The notes under the pieces are model-generated. The model searched no databases, was not told the DNA's origin, and worked only from the letters and a program-made list of their open reading frames with translations. From Dyadobacter arcticus (GTDB taxonomy: Bacteria > Bacteroidota > Bacteroidia > Cytophagales > Spirosomataceae): a DNA stretch of 64,000 nt. Of this stretch, positions 45,116-53,896 are shown piece after piece. Position 1 is the first letter of the stretch, and each line of letters opens with the position of its first letter. Made by a program: the position numbers and the translations under genes. Where the stretch lies: the NCBI RefSeq assembly GCF_011762185.1, contig NZ_JAASQJ010000003.1, forward strand, positions 186,001 to 250,000, given 5' to 3'.

Positions 45116-46294
45116 ATGACCAAAATAGTATCCCGAAACATCTGGGTGGATTATTTACGGTCGGCACTTACCGTTTTGGTGGTGGCCCATCATTCCAGCC
45201 TTGCTTACACCACCTTCGCAAGTTTTGATAAGATTGCCTATATCCGGTCCACACATGCCATCGTGGATGACAAAAGATGGGTAGGGTTGGATATCTTCGA
45301 AAATTTTAATGATGTATTTTTCATGTCGCTGATGTTTTTGATCGGCGGCCTGTTTCTTTCGTCCAGCATTAAAAAGAAAGGAGCGTGGACGTTTGTCCGT
45401 GAACGCTTTTTCCGGCTTTTTCTTCCTTTTATTTTAGGAGGTACTTTCCTAATGTTAATCGCCTATTTTCCTTCCTATTATGTAGCCAAAGGAAGCGCAG
45501 ATATTGGTAAATACGTCAATGATTTCTTCAATGTCGAGATGTGGCCGGTTGGTCCGCCCTGGTTTATCTGGGTCCTGTTTTTATTCAATGTTTTGTTCGC
45601 TCTTTTGTATCTTATTTTTCCAAAAATCGCAGGAAATACATCCCGTTTTTTTTCCTGGTTCCAAACCAGGCCGTGGCTGTTTGTAGGTTTCATCTTTTTG
45701 ATAACCTGGGTATTATATGTTCCCATGTCTTTCGCGATTGGGACGGATCAATGGACAGGCTTTGGCCCTTTCGATTTCCAGGTAAACCGCATTCTGCTCT
45801 ATTTTGGGTATTTTCTCCTTGGAACCTGGATTGGAAGCGCAGGATTTAATGAAAATTTGTTTTCACTTACCTCCGAAATCATTAACAAATGGGCGCTTTG
45901 GGTAACTCTTGCATTGGTCACCTACATTGTATTGACCCTAATACCCCCTTCGCTGACGCAAATGGTAAAAGATGACAAACTTAGCGAGGTGGTTGGCTAT
46001 ACGATCTACTTTTCAATTTACACGGCGTCCTGCACATTCAGCGGTATCGCGTTTATTACTGCTTTTCGGAAACTCGCGCAAACGCCCATGTCCTGGTGGG
46101 ATTCCTTGGCAGCCAATGCTTACCTCATCTACCTAGTCCATTATGTCTTCGTCACCTGGACCCAGTTTTTGCTTTTAGATTATGACCTTCCTGCTTTTTT
46201 GAAGTTCCTGATCACGTTTATTGTTGCGCTGGTATTGAGCTGGATAGTAAGTTCCGTTTTGCGAAAGGTAAGTTGGATCAATAAATATCTCTGA
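45116..46294 (+). CDS. Membrane acyltransferase (acyltransferase 3 / MdoC-like)
   Basis: The protein has 392 residues with about ten hydrophobic helices. The opening IWVDYLRSALTVLVVAHHSS is the acyltransferase-3 signature, with the catalytic His of the H-H motif in the first helix; FVRERFFRLFLPFIL and GPPWFIWVLFLFNVLFAL follow. Members O-acylate (often acetylate or succinylate) glycans, lipids or periplasmic glucans from the cytoplasmic membrane. The target here is unknown. Divergent from the sigma gene with a 110-bp gap. Confidence 0.87.
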   Translation: MTKIVSRNIWVDYLRSALTVLVVAHHSSLAYTTFASFDKIAYIRSTHAIVDDKRWVGLDIFENFNDVFFMSLMFLIGGLFLSSSIKKKGAWTFVRERFFRLFLPFILGGTFLMLIAYFPSYYVAKGSADIGKYVNDFFNVEMWPVGPPWFIWVLFLFNVLFALLYLIFPKIAGNTSRFFSWFQTRPWLFVGFIFLITWVLYVPMSFAIGTDQWTGFGPFDFQVNRILLYFGYFLLGTWIGSAGFNENLFSLTSEIINKWALWVTLALVTYIVLTLIPPSLTQMVKDDKLSEVVGYTIYFSIYTASCTFSGIAFITAFRKLAQTPMSWWDSLAANAYLIYLVHYVFVTWTQFLLLDYDLPAFLKFLITFIVALVLSWIVSSVLRKVSWINKYL

Positions 46295-46354
46295 CTAATT
46301 TCCTGGCTCAGTCCTATTTATTGTACTTCATTTTTCATTTCAACCCTCTTCTAA

Positions 46355-46924
46355 ATGTCGTATTGCACTGCCATCAATTTTATGAGTGAAGACAGAAAAG
46401 CGCTTCATAAAGCTTATCATGATCATTTATATGGATTTCCGATTCATGATGATAATGAATTGTTTTGCAGGCTGGTATTGGAAATAAACCAGGCTGGCCT
46501 TAGCTGGGAAACCATTTTGAGAAAGGAGGCCGGTTTCAGAAAAGCTTATGATAAATTTAATATACAAATAGTAGCAGCATATGCCGAGGAAGACAGAGAA
46601 AGGTTACTGGGTGACGCGGGAATCATACGCAACCGATTGAAAATCAACGCTGCGATTGAAAATGCAAAAACCATTCTGGCGCTTCAACAGAAACACGGAT
46701 CTTTCGAAAAATGGCTGGAATTGCATTATCCGAGAGCCAAGGATGAATGGGTAAAGCTTTTCAAAAACACTTTTCGGTTTACTGGCGGAGAAATCGTCAA
46801 TGAGTTTCTGATGAGTATCGGTTATTTGCCAGGGGCGCATGATGCGGATTGTGGGGTATATCAGCGGGTGCTCCGTGAAAAGCCGTTGTGGGCTGGGGAT
46901 ATATTGGCTAAAAAGTATTTGTGA
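46355..46924 (+). CDS. tag: DNA-3-methyladenine glycosylase I
   Basis: The protein has 189 residues, the usual Tag length. The N-terminal Cys4 and YHD segment, the catalytic-pocket sequence FCRLVLEINQAGLSWETILRKE and the C-terminal GAHDADCG (His and Cys zinc ligands) match the zinc-containing HhH-type Tag family. AIIRNRLKINAAIENA-type sequence (GIIRNRLKINAAIENA) is the strongest family block. It removes 3-methyladenine from alkylated DNA to start base-excision repair in the cytoplasm. It lies 60 bp after the acyltransferase gene with no functional link. Confidence 0.92.
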   Translation: MSYCTAINFMSEDRKALHKAYHDHLYGFPIHDDNELFCRLVLEINQAGLSWETILRKEAGFRKAYDKFNIQIVAAYAEEDRERLLGDAGIIRNRLKINAAIENAKTILALQQKHGSFEKWLELHYPRAKDEWVKLFKNTFRFTGGEIVNEFLMSIGYLPGAHDADCGVYQRVLREKPLWAGDILAKKYL

Positions 46925-47040
46925 TCAATGAATAGAATATTAATTGATACAGATGCTCACTCGCAATTATGACACCAGATGCATATTTGAAAATGCGATT
47001 GGCCTCTAACCCCTAAAAAACTAATTTTTCCTGATAGCCG

Positions 47041-47103
47041 GAATAGTAATTTTTCGAGTAAATAAGGAAAGCAGGCTCCTTAACGAAGTAGAAATTACTA
47101 TTC
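47041..47103 (+). promoter_or_regulatory. Nested inverted repeat (candidate structured leader) upstream of the second Gfo/Idh gene
   Basis: A perfect 12-bp inverted repeat, GAATAGTAATTT (47041-47052) and AAATTACTATTC (47092-47103), encloses a second stem AAGGA/TCCTT and a CG/CG pair. The whole 63-bp unit sits 44 bp before the ATG at 47147. It could be a structured 5' UTR, an operator pair or a small mobile remnant. Seen directly; function inferred. Confidence 0.45.
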
Positions 47104-47146
47104 ACATTAAACAAGACTTGCTACGCAATTAAACCCAAACCGGTAT

Positions 47147-48613
47147 ATGGAAGTAAAGACTACAGATTTTGAAAAATCCGCTTCCTCCAGAAGAGATTTT
47201 ATCAAAGCATCGGCCGCTACGGCAGCAGGATTCATGATTGTTCCCCGCCATGTGCTGGGAGGAAAAGGCTTTTTAGCTCCCAGCGACAGGCTGACCGTTG
47301 CAGGGGTAGGTGCAGGTGGAAAAGGAACATCCGATCTTGCCAATTTTTTCAAGAGCGGTAAGGCAGATATCGGCTACCTTTGCGATGTGGACGACAGAAG
47401 GGCAGCAACAAGTATTACCAATTTTCCAAAAGCCAAATATTACAAAGACTGGCGGGAATTGTTTGACAAAGAATCCAAAAGTTTTGATGCAGTATCGGTC
47501 TCAACACCTGACCATACCCACGCGGTAGTCGCTATGGCGGCTATGCAGCTGGGCAAGCACGTATATGTGCAGAAACCGATGACGCACGATATATACGAAG
47601 CTCGTAAACTGACGGAAGCGGCTGCCAAATACAAAGTAGTAACGCAAATGGGTAACCAGGGCTCATCCGGTGACGGCGTGAGGCAATTACATGAATGGTA
47701 CGACGCAGGCACGATCGGAGATGTGAATGAGGTCTTTATCTGGACCAACCGTCCGATCTGGCCGCAAGGTATCCCCTGGCCGACTGACAAGCCAGCCGTT
47801 CCAAAAGAACTGGATTGGGATTTGTGGCTCGGTACTGCTCCCAAAAAAGATTATGTAGAGAACCTGATTCCGGGAAGTTGGAGAGGCTGGTGGGATTACG
47901 GTACCGGCGCATTGGGAGATTTGGGCTGCCACCTGATGGAAGCGCCCTTCCGCGTATTGGGACTAAAATACGCCACGGACATGCAAGCCAGCGTCGGAAG
48001 CGTGTTCACTGCTTTTGGTAAAAGAGGGGTTTTCCCGGACAGCTGTCCTCCATCTAGCCACGCCACGCTGACTTTCCCTAAAACACCTAAAACCAAAGGT
48101 CCGGTCATCATGCACTGGATGGATGGCGGTATTAAACCGGAACGTCCCGAAGAGTTGGGTCCAAATGAATTGTTTGGAGATGGGAACAGCGGTATTTTGT
48201 TTATTGGGTCCAAAGGCAAAATGATGGCTAGCGAATATGCGGCTAATCCTCGTTTGCTGCCGTTGAGCCGCATGCAGGAAGTTCAGGTAAAACAAAAGTT
48301 TGCCCGTGTGCCCGGAAGCGCTGATGGCCACTATGCACAATGGGTAGAAGGATGCATAGCAGGTTACGGTAAAATGGAATTGAGCTCTCCATTTGAATTG
48401 GCAGGCCCATTAACCGAGGCAATCCTAGGAGCCAACCTCGCTATCCGTGGTGCTGATATGCCGAAAGCAAGAGAAGATGGAAAAGGCTTTACGTATCCTG
48501 GAAGCAACATGAAAATGCTTTGGGATGCGCAGAATATGAAGGTGACGAACTTCGATGAGGTTAACCAGTTTGTAAGAAGGAACTATCGCGAAGGCTGGAG
48601 CCTGGGCGTTTAG
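47147..48613 (+). CDS. Tat-exported Gfo/Idh/MocA-family oxidoreductase (second copy)
   Basis: The protein has 488 residues. It has a twin-arginine signal (SRRDFIKASAATAAGFMIV), then LTVAGVGAGGKGTSDL as dinucleotide loop. The family EKP motif appears as QKP in VYVQKPMTHDIYEAR, a variant frequent in this exported subgroup that keeps the catalytic Lys. DYGTGALGDLGCHLMEAP carries the conserved His, and the C-terminus ends FVRRNYREGWSLGV. Probable periplasmic NAD(P)-linked oxidation of a sugar or glycoside. It differs clearly from the 459-residue copy at 11046 and stands alone between a structured leader and a terminator, so it is regulated separately. Confidence 0.9.
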   Translation: MEVKTTDFEKSASSRRDFIKASAATAAGFMIVPRHVLGGKGFLAPSDRLTVAGVGAGGKGTSDLANFFKSGKADIGYLCDVDDRRAATSITNFPKAKYYKDWRELFDKESKSFDAVSVSTPDHTHAVVAMAAMQLGKHVYVQKPMTHDIYEARKLTEAAAKYKVVTQMGNQGSSGDGVRQLHEWYDAGTIGDVNEVFIWTNRPIWPQGIPWPTDKPAVPKELDWDLWLGTAPKKDYVENLIPGSWRGWWDYGTGALGDLGCHLMEAPFRVLGLKYATDMQASVGSVFTAFGKRGVFPDSCPPSSHATLTFPKTPKTKGPVIMHWMDGGIKPERPEELGPNELFGDGNSGILFIGSKGKMMASEYAANPRLLPLSRMQEVQVKQKFARVPGSADGHYAQWVEGCIAGYGKMELSSPFELAGPLTEAILGANLAIRGADMPKAREDGKGFTYPGSNMKMLWDAQNMKVTNFDEVNQFVRRNYREGWSLGV

Positions 48614-48626
48614 AAAAGTTTATGAT

Positions 48627-48672
48627 AAAGCCTCCGGCCGACTTGCGAGATGCTTGTCGACCGGAGGCTTTT
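48627..48672 (+). terminator. Terminator after the second Gfo/Idh gene
   Basis: AAAGCCTCCGG pairs with CCGGAGGCTTT (perfect 11-bp stem) with an inner CGAC/GTCG pairing, and ends in TTTT. It lies 14 bp after the stop codon. Confidence 0.8.
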
Positions 48673-48715
48673 AGGTTGGAAAAAAATGTGAATTTCTTTA
48701 CATATTTTTGAGCGT

Positions 48716-49831
48716 ATGATCCAGAAAACGCCATTGACGAAATCCATAGGCAGACTGACTGCCTCTCAAAAATGGCGATTGGGTTTTGGCTTCGCCCTGA
48801 TATATCTGCCCATTCGTATATACATGAACGTCCTGTCGATCGGCCTGTACGACGCGCTTCACAAGCTGCCGCTCTGGGCGATAGAATTGATAGTCAGCGT
48901 GAGCCTGTTTACATTGTGGATCCACGTCATTGAGTGGCTTCAACAATATGTTTCGGGATTTTTCGGCGAGGAATTTGTGGATGATTTCAGATTTATCAAT
49001 CAGCTTTTTACGCTGATCATTGCATTTGGGATGGCTGTCATGTTTAATGCAGGGTTTAGGATCCTTTGGCACTTTTTGGAAGCAGTGTGGGAAAACCAGC
49101 CTTTTGAATTTACGCCTGTCGTGATGGACGATGCCAGGTTGCACCGCCGGAGGGCGAACACCGCGATTACGGTTATGGCACTAATGGGCGCATATTACCT
49201 TGCAGCGAACAAACGGGCCAATCAGAAGCTGCAACAGGTTCATCTCAATGAGGAACGCCTTGAGAAGGAAAACATCAAAGCCCATTTCAGCGCTTTAAAA
49301 AACCAGGTAAGTCCTCATTTTCTTTTTAACAACTTCAGTGTATTGTCAACATTGATCGAAACGAACCCGGAACAATCGGTTGAATTCGTGAACAGGCTTT
49401 CAAAAGCATATCGCTACATTCTTGAACAATCTGATTTTGAACTGATTAAATTAAGAACGGAAATAGAATTCCTGGAAACTTATATGTTTTTGCTTAAAAC
49501 AAGGTTTGAGGATAAAATACGGCTTGACATTCAAATTCCCTCGAATGAGATAGACCACTATTCAATTGTACCCTTATCTCTGCAGCTTTTGATTGAAAAT
49601 GCGGTAAAACATAATCAGATGTCAAGCAGCAATCCGCTTGTAATTACCATTCATCGTGATGATGATTTTCTGTTCGTCAGCAATCCGATCCGAGCGAGAC
49701 AGTTACCTGAACCGTCCACGAGGCTTGGGCTGCAAAACATTATCGAGCGGTATAAGTTATTGATTAACAAGCCCGTTTCCATTCTTTCCGAACACAGCCA
49801 GTTTGTTGTGAAAATTCCCCTGATCAGATGA
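48716..49831 (+). CDS. LytS/YehU-type sensor histidine kinase (pair 1)
   Basis: The protein has 371 residues. Hydrophobic helices lie near 35-50, 58-78, 98-118 and 145-160. The His_kinase (PF06580-type) domain holds the phospho-acceptor H201 in QVSPHFLFNNFSVLSTLIE, followed by LSKAYRYILEQS and LRTEIEFLETYMFLLKTRF. The HATPase part has LLIENAVKHN and LGLQNIIERYKLL. It signals to the LytTR regulator encoded next, whose ATG overlaps this stop by 4 bp. The stimulus is unknown; there is no periplasmic sensor domain beyond the short loops. Confidence 0.9.
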   Translation: MIQKTPLTKSIGRLTASQKWRLGFGFALIYLPIRIYMNVLSIGLYDALHKLPLWAIELIVSVSLFTLWIHVIEWLQQYVSGFFGEEFVDDFRFINQLFTLIIAFGMAVMFNAGFRILWHFLEAVWENQPFEFTPVVMDDARLHRRRANTAITVMALMGAYYLAANKRANQKLQQVHLNEERLEKENIKAHFSALKNQVSPHFLFNNFSVLSTLIETNPEQSVEFVNRLSKAYRYILEQSDFELIKLRTEIEFLETYMFLLKTRFEDKIRLDIQIPSNEIDHYSIVPLSLQLLIENAVKHNQMSSSNPLVITIHRDDDFLFVSNPIRARQLPEPSTRLGLQNIIERYKLLINKPVSILSEHSQFVVKIPLIR

Positions 49832-50595
49832 ATGTGCTGATTATTGAAGATGAGACACTTAGCGCCACCAGATTGCAAAACCTGATCCATAAATACGATC
49901 CGGGAATTACGGTTTTGGCCAAGATACCTTCGGTAAAAGAAAGTATCCAATGGCTGGAAGATCGAAGCCGCCTTACTCCCGACCTGATATTCCTTGACCT
50001 GCATCTGGAAGACGACCTGGGTTTCAAGATTATCGATCAACTCGAACTGACGATTCCAATCATTTTCATAACAGCATACAGTGAATATGCCATTCGTGCA
50101 TTCAAAGCTAATGGGGTAGCTTATCTCTTGAAACCCGTGGACCCGGCAGAACTGACCGCCTCAATGGACAAATTCAAAAGTCTGCAATCGCAAAGGGTAA
50201 CCCCGGATTTTTCTGCACTGATTGGCATGTTTCAGACGCACAATGTGCCGGTTGTATTTAAAGACCGGTTTCTTGCAACCGCAGGTGCCAAAATGTTCAG
50301 CATTAAAACCGCCGACATTTCTTATTTCATGGTGGAACAAAAGGCCACTTTCCTAAAAACCTTTGATGGGAAGCATCTGGCGATGGATTATAGTCTGGAT
50401 AAACTGTTTCAATTGCTCGATCCTGCCTTGTTTTTCAGGATCAACCGATCGCTCATTATTTCGCTGAACAGCATCCGGTCCATCAATGCATTATCCGCAG
50501 GCCGTCTCAAAGTGGAGTTGTCGCCAACTCCGGCTCAGGATGTTTATGTCAGCATCGACCGTATTGTCGATTTTAAGCATTGGCTGGGCAAATAA
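49828..50595 (+). CDS. LytTR-family response regulator (pair 1)
   Basis: The protein has 255 residues. The REC domain (1-120) has the acidic pair E7/D8, phospho-acceptor D57 in LIFLDLHLED, and LLKPVDPAEL. The LytTR DNA-binding domain (about 150-250) shows DISYFMVEQKATFLKTFDGK, FFRINRSLIISLNSI and LSAGRLKVELSP, typical of the family's beta-sheet DNA reader. It is translationally coupled (4-bp ATGA overlap) to the histidine kinase gene. Confidence 0.92.
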   Translation: MNVLIIEDETLSATRLQNLIHKYDPGITVLAKIPSVKESIQWLEDRSRLTPDLIFLDLHLEDDLGFKIIDQLELTIPIIFITAYSEYAIRAFKANGVAYLLKPVDPAELTASMDKFKSLQSQRVTPDFSALIGMFQTHNVPVVFKDRFLATAGAKMFSIKTADISYFMVEQKATFLKTFDGKHLAMDYSLDKLFQLLDPALFFRINRSLIISLNSIRSINALSAGRLKVELSPTPAQDVYVSIDRIVDFKHWLGK

Positions 50596-50740
50596 TTAGA
50601 TTTTGATTCGAATGAATTTGTGCCTCCTCTGGTGAAACAGGCATTTGGCAGGCAAAAACCGGTCATTCAACATCTTTCATTTTATGTAATGTCATTTGCA
50701 GATTAATTTGAGCCAAACGAGGATTTAAATATCGCATCGA

Positions 50741-51100
50741 ATGGAACACGGCATCAACATTAAAAAGAAATCGCAATCTCCCAAACAGATCAATTCAGAT
50801 CTCATACGTATTCAAAAAAATATTCTCGATCAGGTAAGCCAGGGGCGGAAGTTCACCATGAAAGATGTATCCGATGAACTGGGAATGTCGGAATACAACA
50901 TGAACAAGATTTTGATAAAAGCGACTGGTGAAACTGTAAAAACCTATATCTCAAAGTGCCGCAGGGAGGTTTATGAAAGCAGTGCCATGCTTCATGGAGA
51001 TGATTCGATCCGCGCTCAAAAAATTGGTGTTTGCCTTGCATGCAGAAAAACAGGTGTGGATTTATTACAGTTATCCGCAAAACGCATTAGATTGCAATAA
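50741..51100 (+). CDS. Short AraC-like protein with one recognisable HTH
   Basis: The protein has 119 residues. Residues about 45-85 (KFTMKDVSDELGMSEYNMNK, then ILIKATGETVKTYISKCR) match the first helix-turn-helix and linker of AraC-family domains. The second HTH, normally introduced by IAxxVGFxxxSxFxRxFK, is absent: after SSAMLHGDDSIRAQKIG the sequence becomes VCLACRKTGVDLLQL and ends. Reading the other frames does not restore it. It may be a truncated regulator, a DNA-binding half or a partner that heterodimerises. It follows the LytTR regulator by 145 bp. Function uncertain. Confidence 0.6.
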   Translation: MEHGINIKKKSQSPKQINSDLIRIQKNILDQVSQGRKFTMKDVSDELGMSEYNMNKILIKATGETVKTYISKCRREVYESSAMLHGDDSIRAQKIGVCLACRKTGVDLLQLSAKRIRLQ

Positions 51101-51142
51101 CGTCGTCCATCCGGTTTGGAGGCGGTAGGCCAAGCGCGTCTG

Positions 51143-51628
51143 ATGAATTTACAGGTTTCTTTTGACTACCAGTTATTTGATAATGAGCTAGATCTGGAAG
51201 CGTCATTGCAAACTCTTTTGGCAGCTGCCAGGGAAGCGACAATGCTTTCATACGCGCCGTATTCGCACTTTCACGTCGGAGCGGCGCTTTTGCTGTCCAA
51301 CGGACAGATCGTAAAAGGCAGTAATCAGGAAAATGCATCATTCCCAGCCGGGATATGCGCCGAACGGGTCGCATTGTCTACTGCATCATCCCTATATCCA
51401 GGTGTCAAAATCGCCGCAATTGGCATTGCTTACCACAGCAGCGCATCCGCTGATTTGCCTGACAACATTCTTTCACCTTGCGGCATTTGCCGCCAAAGCC
51501 TGCTGGAAGTTACTGACAGGCAGCAGGAAAAAATAAAGGTTATTTTGAGCAGTACTTCCGGAAAGATCATCCTGCTTGAAAATGCGGCGTACCTTCTTCC
51601 GCTGGCATTTTCAGCAAGCAACTTATAA
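51143..51628 (+). CDS. cdd: Cytidine deaminase
   Basis: The protein has 161 residues from the ATG at 51143; a TTG nine codons earlier is less likely. The zinc site is complete: C72-A-E74 in FPAGICAERVAL and P-C113-G-I-C116-R-Q. SYAPYSHFHVGAALL and GSNQENASF are the standard substrate-pocket blocks. It deaminates cytidine and deoxycytidine to uridine and deoxyuridine for pyrimidine salvage in the cytoplasm, as a small homotetrameric type. The gene stands alone with no salvage partner nearby. Confidence 0.93.
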   Translation: MNLQVSFDYQLFDNELDLEASLQTLLAAAREATMLSYAPYSHFHVGAALLLSNGQIVKGSNQENASFPAGICAERVALSTASSLYPGVKIAAIGIAYHSSASADLPDNILSPCGICRQSLLEVTDRQQEKIKVILSSTSGKIILLENAAYLLPLAFSASNL

Positions 51629-51733
51629 AGCACAATTATTTTCAGACGCAACGCAACGACAGAATTTCAAATTTGTGTCAGTATTTATGAAGCCCCGAAG
51701 CTTTTGTTTCTCAACTACATAACTCCCGCATTG

Positions 51734-52348
51734 ATGAAAAAGCTATTACCCTTATCACTCATTTTATTTGCTGCCGTCGTATTTAGCTCCTGTTCCCGCA
51801 AAGAGGTTGCAAAGCAGGAAATCGAAGGTTTGACGCAACATGAAATTGATTCACTCATCTTTGGTTTCCCGTTTTATGTATCCAAAGCGTACAAAACAAA
51901 TGGTTCTACAACGGTCGATGTACTGGAAGATCCAAATATACAAGTTTATCAAAATGCTGTTTTTTTGACATTTAACCATGGCACGGTAACCTATTACACG
52001 GGCAGCAAAACACCAAATACACAATTCCCGGCCACGGCAAAGACCTATTTTCTGAACATGCGCTTTTCGCGCCCGTCAAATCTGAGTTATCATTGGGATG
52101 ACACGAAAAAGACGATTGTGGTAGAATCAAATGGGCCTTCGGATCTCCCGATCATTGCCAGCGGGAAGAGCGCCTACCTCGATACCAGCAACTTGAATAT
52201 TACCAGAAATTATGAAGAAGCGAAAAATGCGATAATACCACCTAGCATGACCTTTATTTATGGAGATTACACCATTGAAATGAAACCGATGTGGGTATAT
52301 GACAGTGCCCCATTTATGGAGCAGCAGAATTATGTCGTCGTATTTTGA
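51734..52348 (+). CDS. Hypothetical lipoprotein (first gene of the second sigma locus)
   Basis: The protein has 204 residues from the ATG at 51734, chosen because MKKLLPLSLILFAAVVFSSC is a clean lipoprotein signal with C20. The in-frame TTG at 51704 is rejected. The mature protein is Thr/Ser-rich and beta-prone (YQNAVFLTFNHGTVTYYTG, then FPATAKTYFLNMRF) with no recognised domain. It is 3 bp before another lipoprotein gene that leads into an ECF sigma gene, so it is probably part of that envelope-response operon. Function unknown. Confidence 0.7.
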   Translation: MKKLLPLSLILFAAVVFSSCSRKEVAKQEIEGLTQHEIDSLIFGFPFYVSKAYKTNGSTTVDVLEDPNIQVYQNAVFLTFNHGTVTYYTGSKTPNTQFPATAKTYFLNMRFSRPSNLSYHWDDTKKTIVVESNGPSDLPIIASGKSAYLDTSNLNITRNYEEAKNAIIPPSMTFIYGDYTIEMKPMWVYDSAPFMEQQNYVVVF

Positions 52349-52351
52349 CTT

Positions 52352-53305
52352 ATGAAAACCAGTGCCCTCTTTGTGTTAAGTGTTCTGTTGATTACGTCCT
52401 GCAATCAGGTCAACGATCTGAACCCCGTTGACCCGAATGCAGAACCTGCCGCGGCAGTAGAGGTAGTAAAAGGCAGATTTCCCCAAGCTCAGAACCTGGT
52501 CTTTAAAACAATCATTACCAGTAAGATATGGGAGGTAGCATTTGGATCGGGCGTAGATAAGTACACATCCCTGGTGGACAAGACTAAAATGTGGGAAACT
52601 TTCAGGGCCAATCCCGACTCGGTGCCGATATTACTGAATGACCTGCTTTTGACCTCATCATTTAAAGGGGGAACATTTTCTGAAAATGCGGAGGATATCG
52701 ATTTCTATCCCTTTGCCGAGAGGCGTAACAGACTCATTTACACGCTCAACGGCGCGGACTACTCGTTCAATTGGTATAGGTATAAGGGCGAGAATTACAG
52801 ACCAACAAATGTAACTTTTGATAAGTATAAATATAAGATCCAGTTCAGCACCCAAGAAAATTTCCCTCAGACATTGAGGGAGTATCTGACGGCACAAAGC
52901 CTGACCTTCAGATTCGGGGAGGTGCGGGTGAGGTTGAACGATGAGAAGCAATATTGGATCCAGGTGGAATTTAAAAGAAGCGGCACTGATTTTCTGGGCT
53001 TTATGCTGTTTGATGACAAAGGAAAACTGAAATGGACAAGCCGGGAATTCAATCAGCCAATACCGGATGACCAGGTAACGAACATTGAAACACTTCCGGC
53101 GGTGATACAGCAGCATCTCGATAATTCTCCCGAACTGGTTGGTTTCAGATATTATACCTCGGGACTGGATAAATGGCGCAGTGAGTTTGACGGACTGTCC
53201 AGTTATTATTTACGACTTCGGAACAAGGATTACGCAGAGTTATGCGAATTGTATTTTGATCAGGACGGAAATTTGTTGAATCAAAGATATTTTATCAGTT
53301 TTTAG
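52352..53305 (+). CDS. Hypothetical lipoprotein with PepSY-like repeats
   Basis: The protein has 317 residues. The lipobox is LLITSC17. Two or three weak repeats of the PepSY-like type are visible, each pairing a helix (AVEVVKGRFPQAQNL; NFPQTLREYLTAQ; TLPAVIQQHLDNS) with a strand pair (WEVAFGSGVDKYTSLV; YWIQVEFKRSGTDF; YYLRLRNKDYAELCEL). This resembles periplasmic lipoproteins near ECF sigma factors in Bacteroidota. It lies 3 bp after the previous lipoprotein gene and 6 bp before the sigma gene. It may sense envelope conditions; that role is inferred. Confidence 0.7.
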   Translation: MKTSALFVLSVLLITSCNQVNDLNPVDPNAEPAAAVEVVKGRFPQAQNLVFKTIITSKIWEVAFGSGVDKYTSLVDKTKMWETFRANPDSVPILLNDLLLTSSFKGGTFSENAEDIDFYPFAERRNRLIYTLNGADYSFNWYRYKGENYRPTNVTFDKYKYKIQFSTQENFPQTLREYLTAQSLTFRFGEVRVRLNDEKQYWIQVEFKRSGTDFLGFMLFDDKGKLKWTSREFNQPIPDDQVTNIETLPAVIQQHLDNSPELVGFRYYTSGLDKWRSEFDGLSSYYLRLRNKDYAELCELYFDQDGNLLNQRYFISF

Positions 53306-53311
53306 AGCGGA

Positions 53312-53896
53312 ATGAAGTTTTTTACCTCTAATAAATACAAAGATCTGACCCAGCTGGTGCGTGCTTGCCAAAAGCATGATCCAGCTGCCCAGACGGTATT
53401 TTATGATCGGTATAAGAGCAAGCTCACAGGGGTATGTCTTCGGTATGCGAAGACAAGAGCAGAGGCAGATGATATTTTTCAGGAGGCGTTTATCCGTATT
53501 TTCAATCATATCAATGATTTAAAAGAACCGGAAGCAGCAGATAGCTGGGTGAAAGTGACCGTGATCAGGACCGCAATCAATTATTATCACCGTACTACAA
53601 AAGAACAGGAACTGCACAGTTCGTTGGATTACACCGAATTGCAATTAGATTCCGGGGATTATGAGAAAATGATGGACCAGCTTAACGTGGAGGAGCTGCT
53701 GAGTATGATCAATGAATTGCCGGATAAATACAGGACAGTGATCAATCTGCACCTGATTGACGGTTACACACATGTGGAGATCGGCGAAATGTTGACAATG
53801 TCAGTCGCTACCGCAAGATCTCAGTTTATGAGAGGAAGAAATATGCTTTTAAAAAAATTGGAAAAAAAAGGGATCGTGCATCATGAAAACTTCTGA
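53312..53896 (+). CDS. ECF-type RNA polymerase sigma factor (lipoprotein locus)
   Basis: The protein has 194 residues. Region 2 (about 15-85: LVRACQKHDPAAQTVFYDRY, then KTRAEADDIFQEAFIRIFNH) and region 4 (about 125-180: LSMINELPDKYRTVINLHLID, GYTHVEIGEMLTMSVATARS) are clear and typical of the Bacteroidota ECF group. It should direct a small envelope regulon. The next gene overlaps its end by 14 bp and encodes a membrane protein that is the likely anti-sigma factor. Confidence 0.92.
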   Translation: MKFFTSNKYKDLTQLVRACQKHDPAAQTVFYDRYKSKLTGVCLRYAKTRAEADDIFQEAFIRIFNHINDLKEPEAADSWVKVTVIRTAINYYHRTTKEQELHSSLDYTELQLDSGDYEKMMDQLNVEELLSMINELPDKYRTVINLHLIDGYTHVEIGEMLTMSVATARSQFMRGRNMLLKKLEKKGIVHHENF

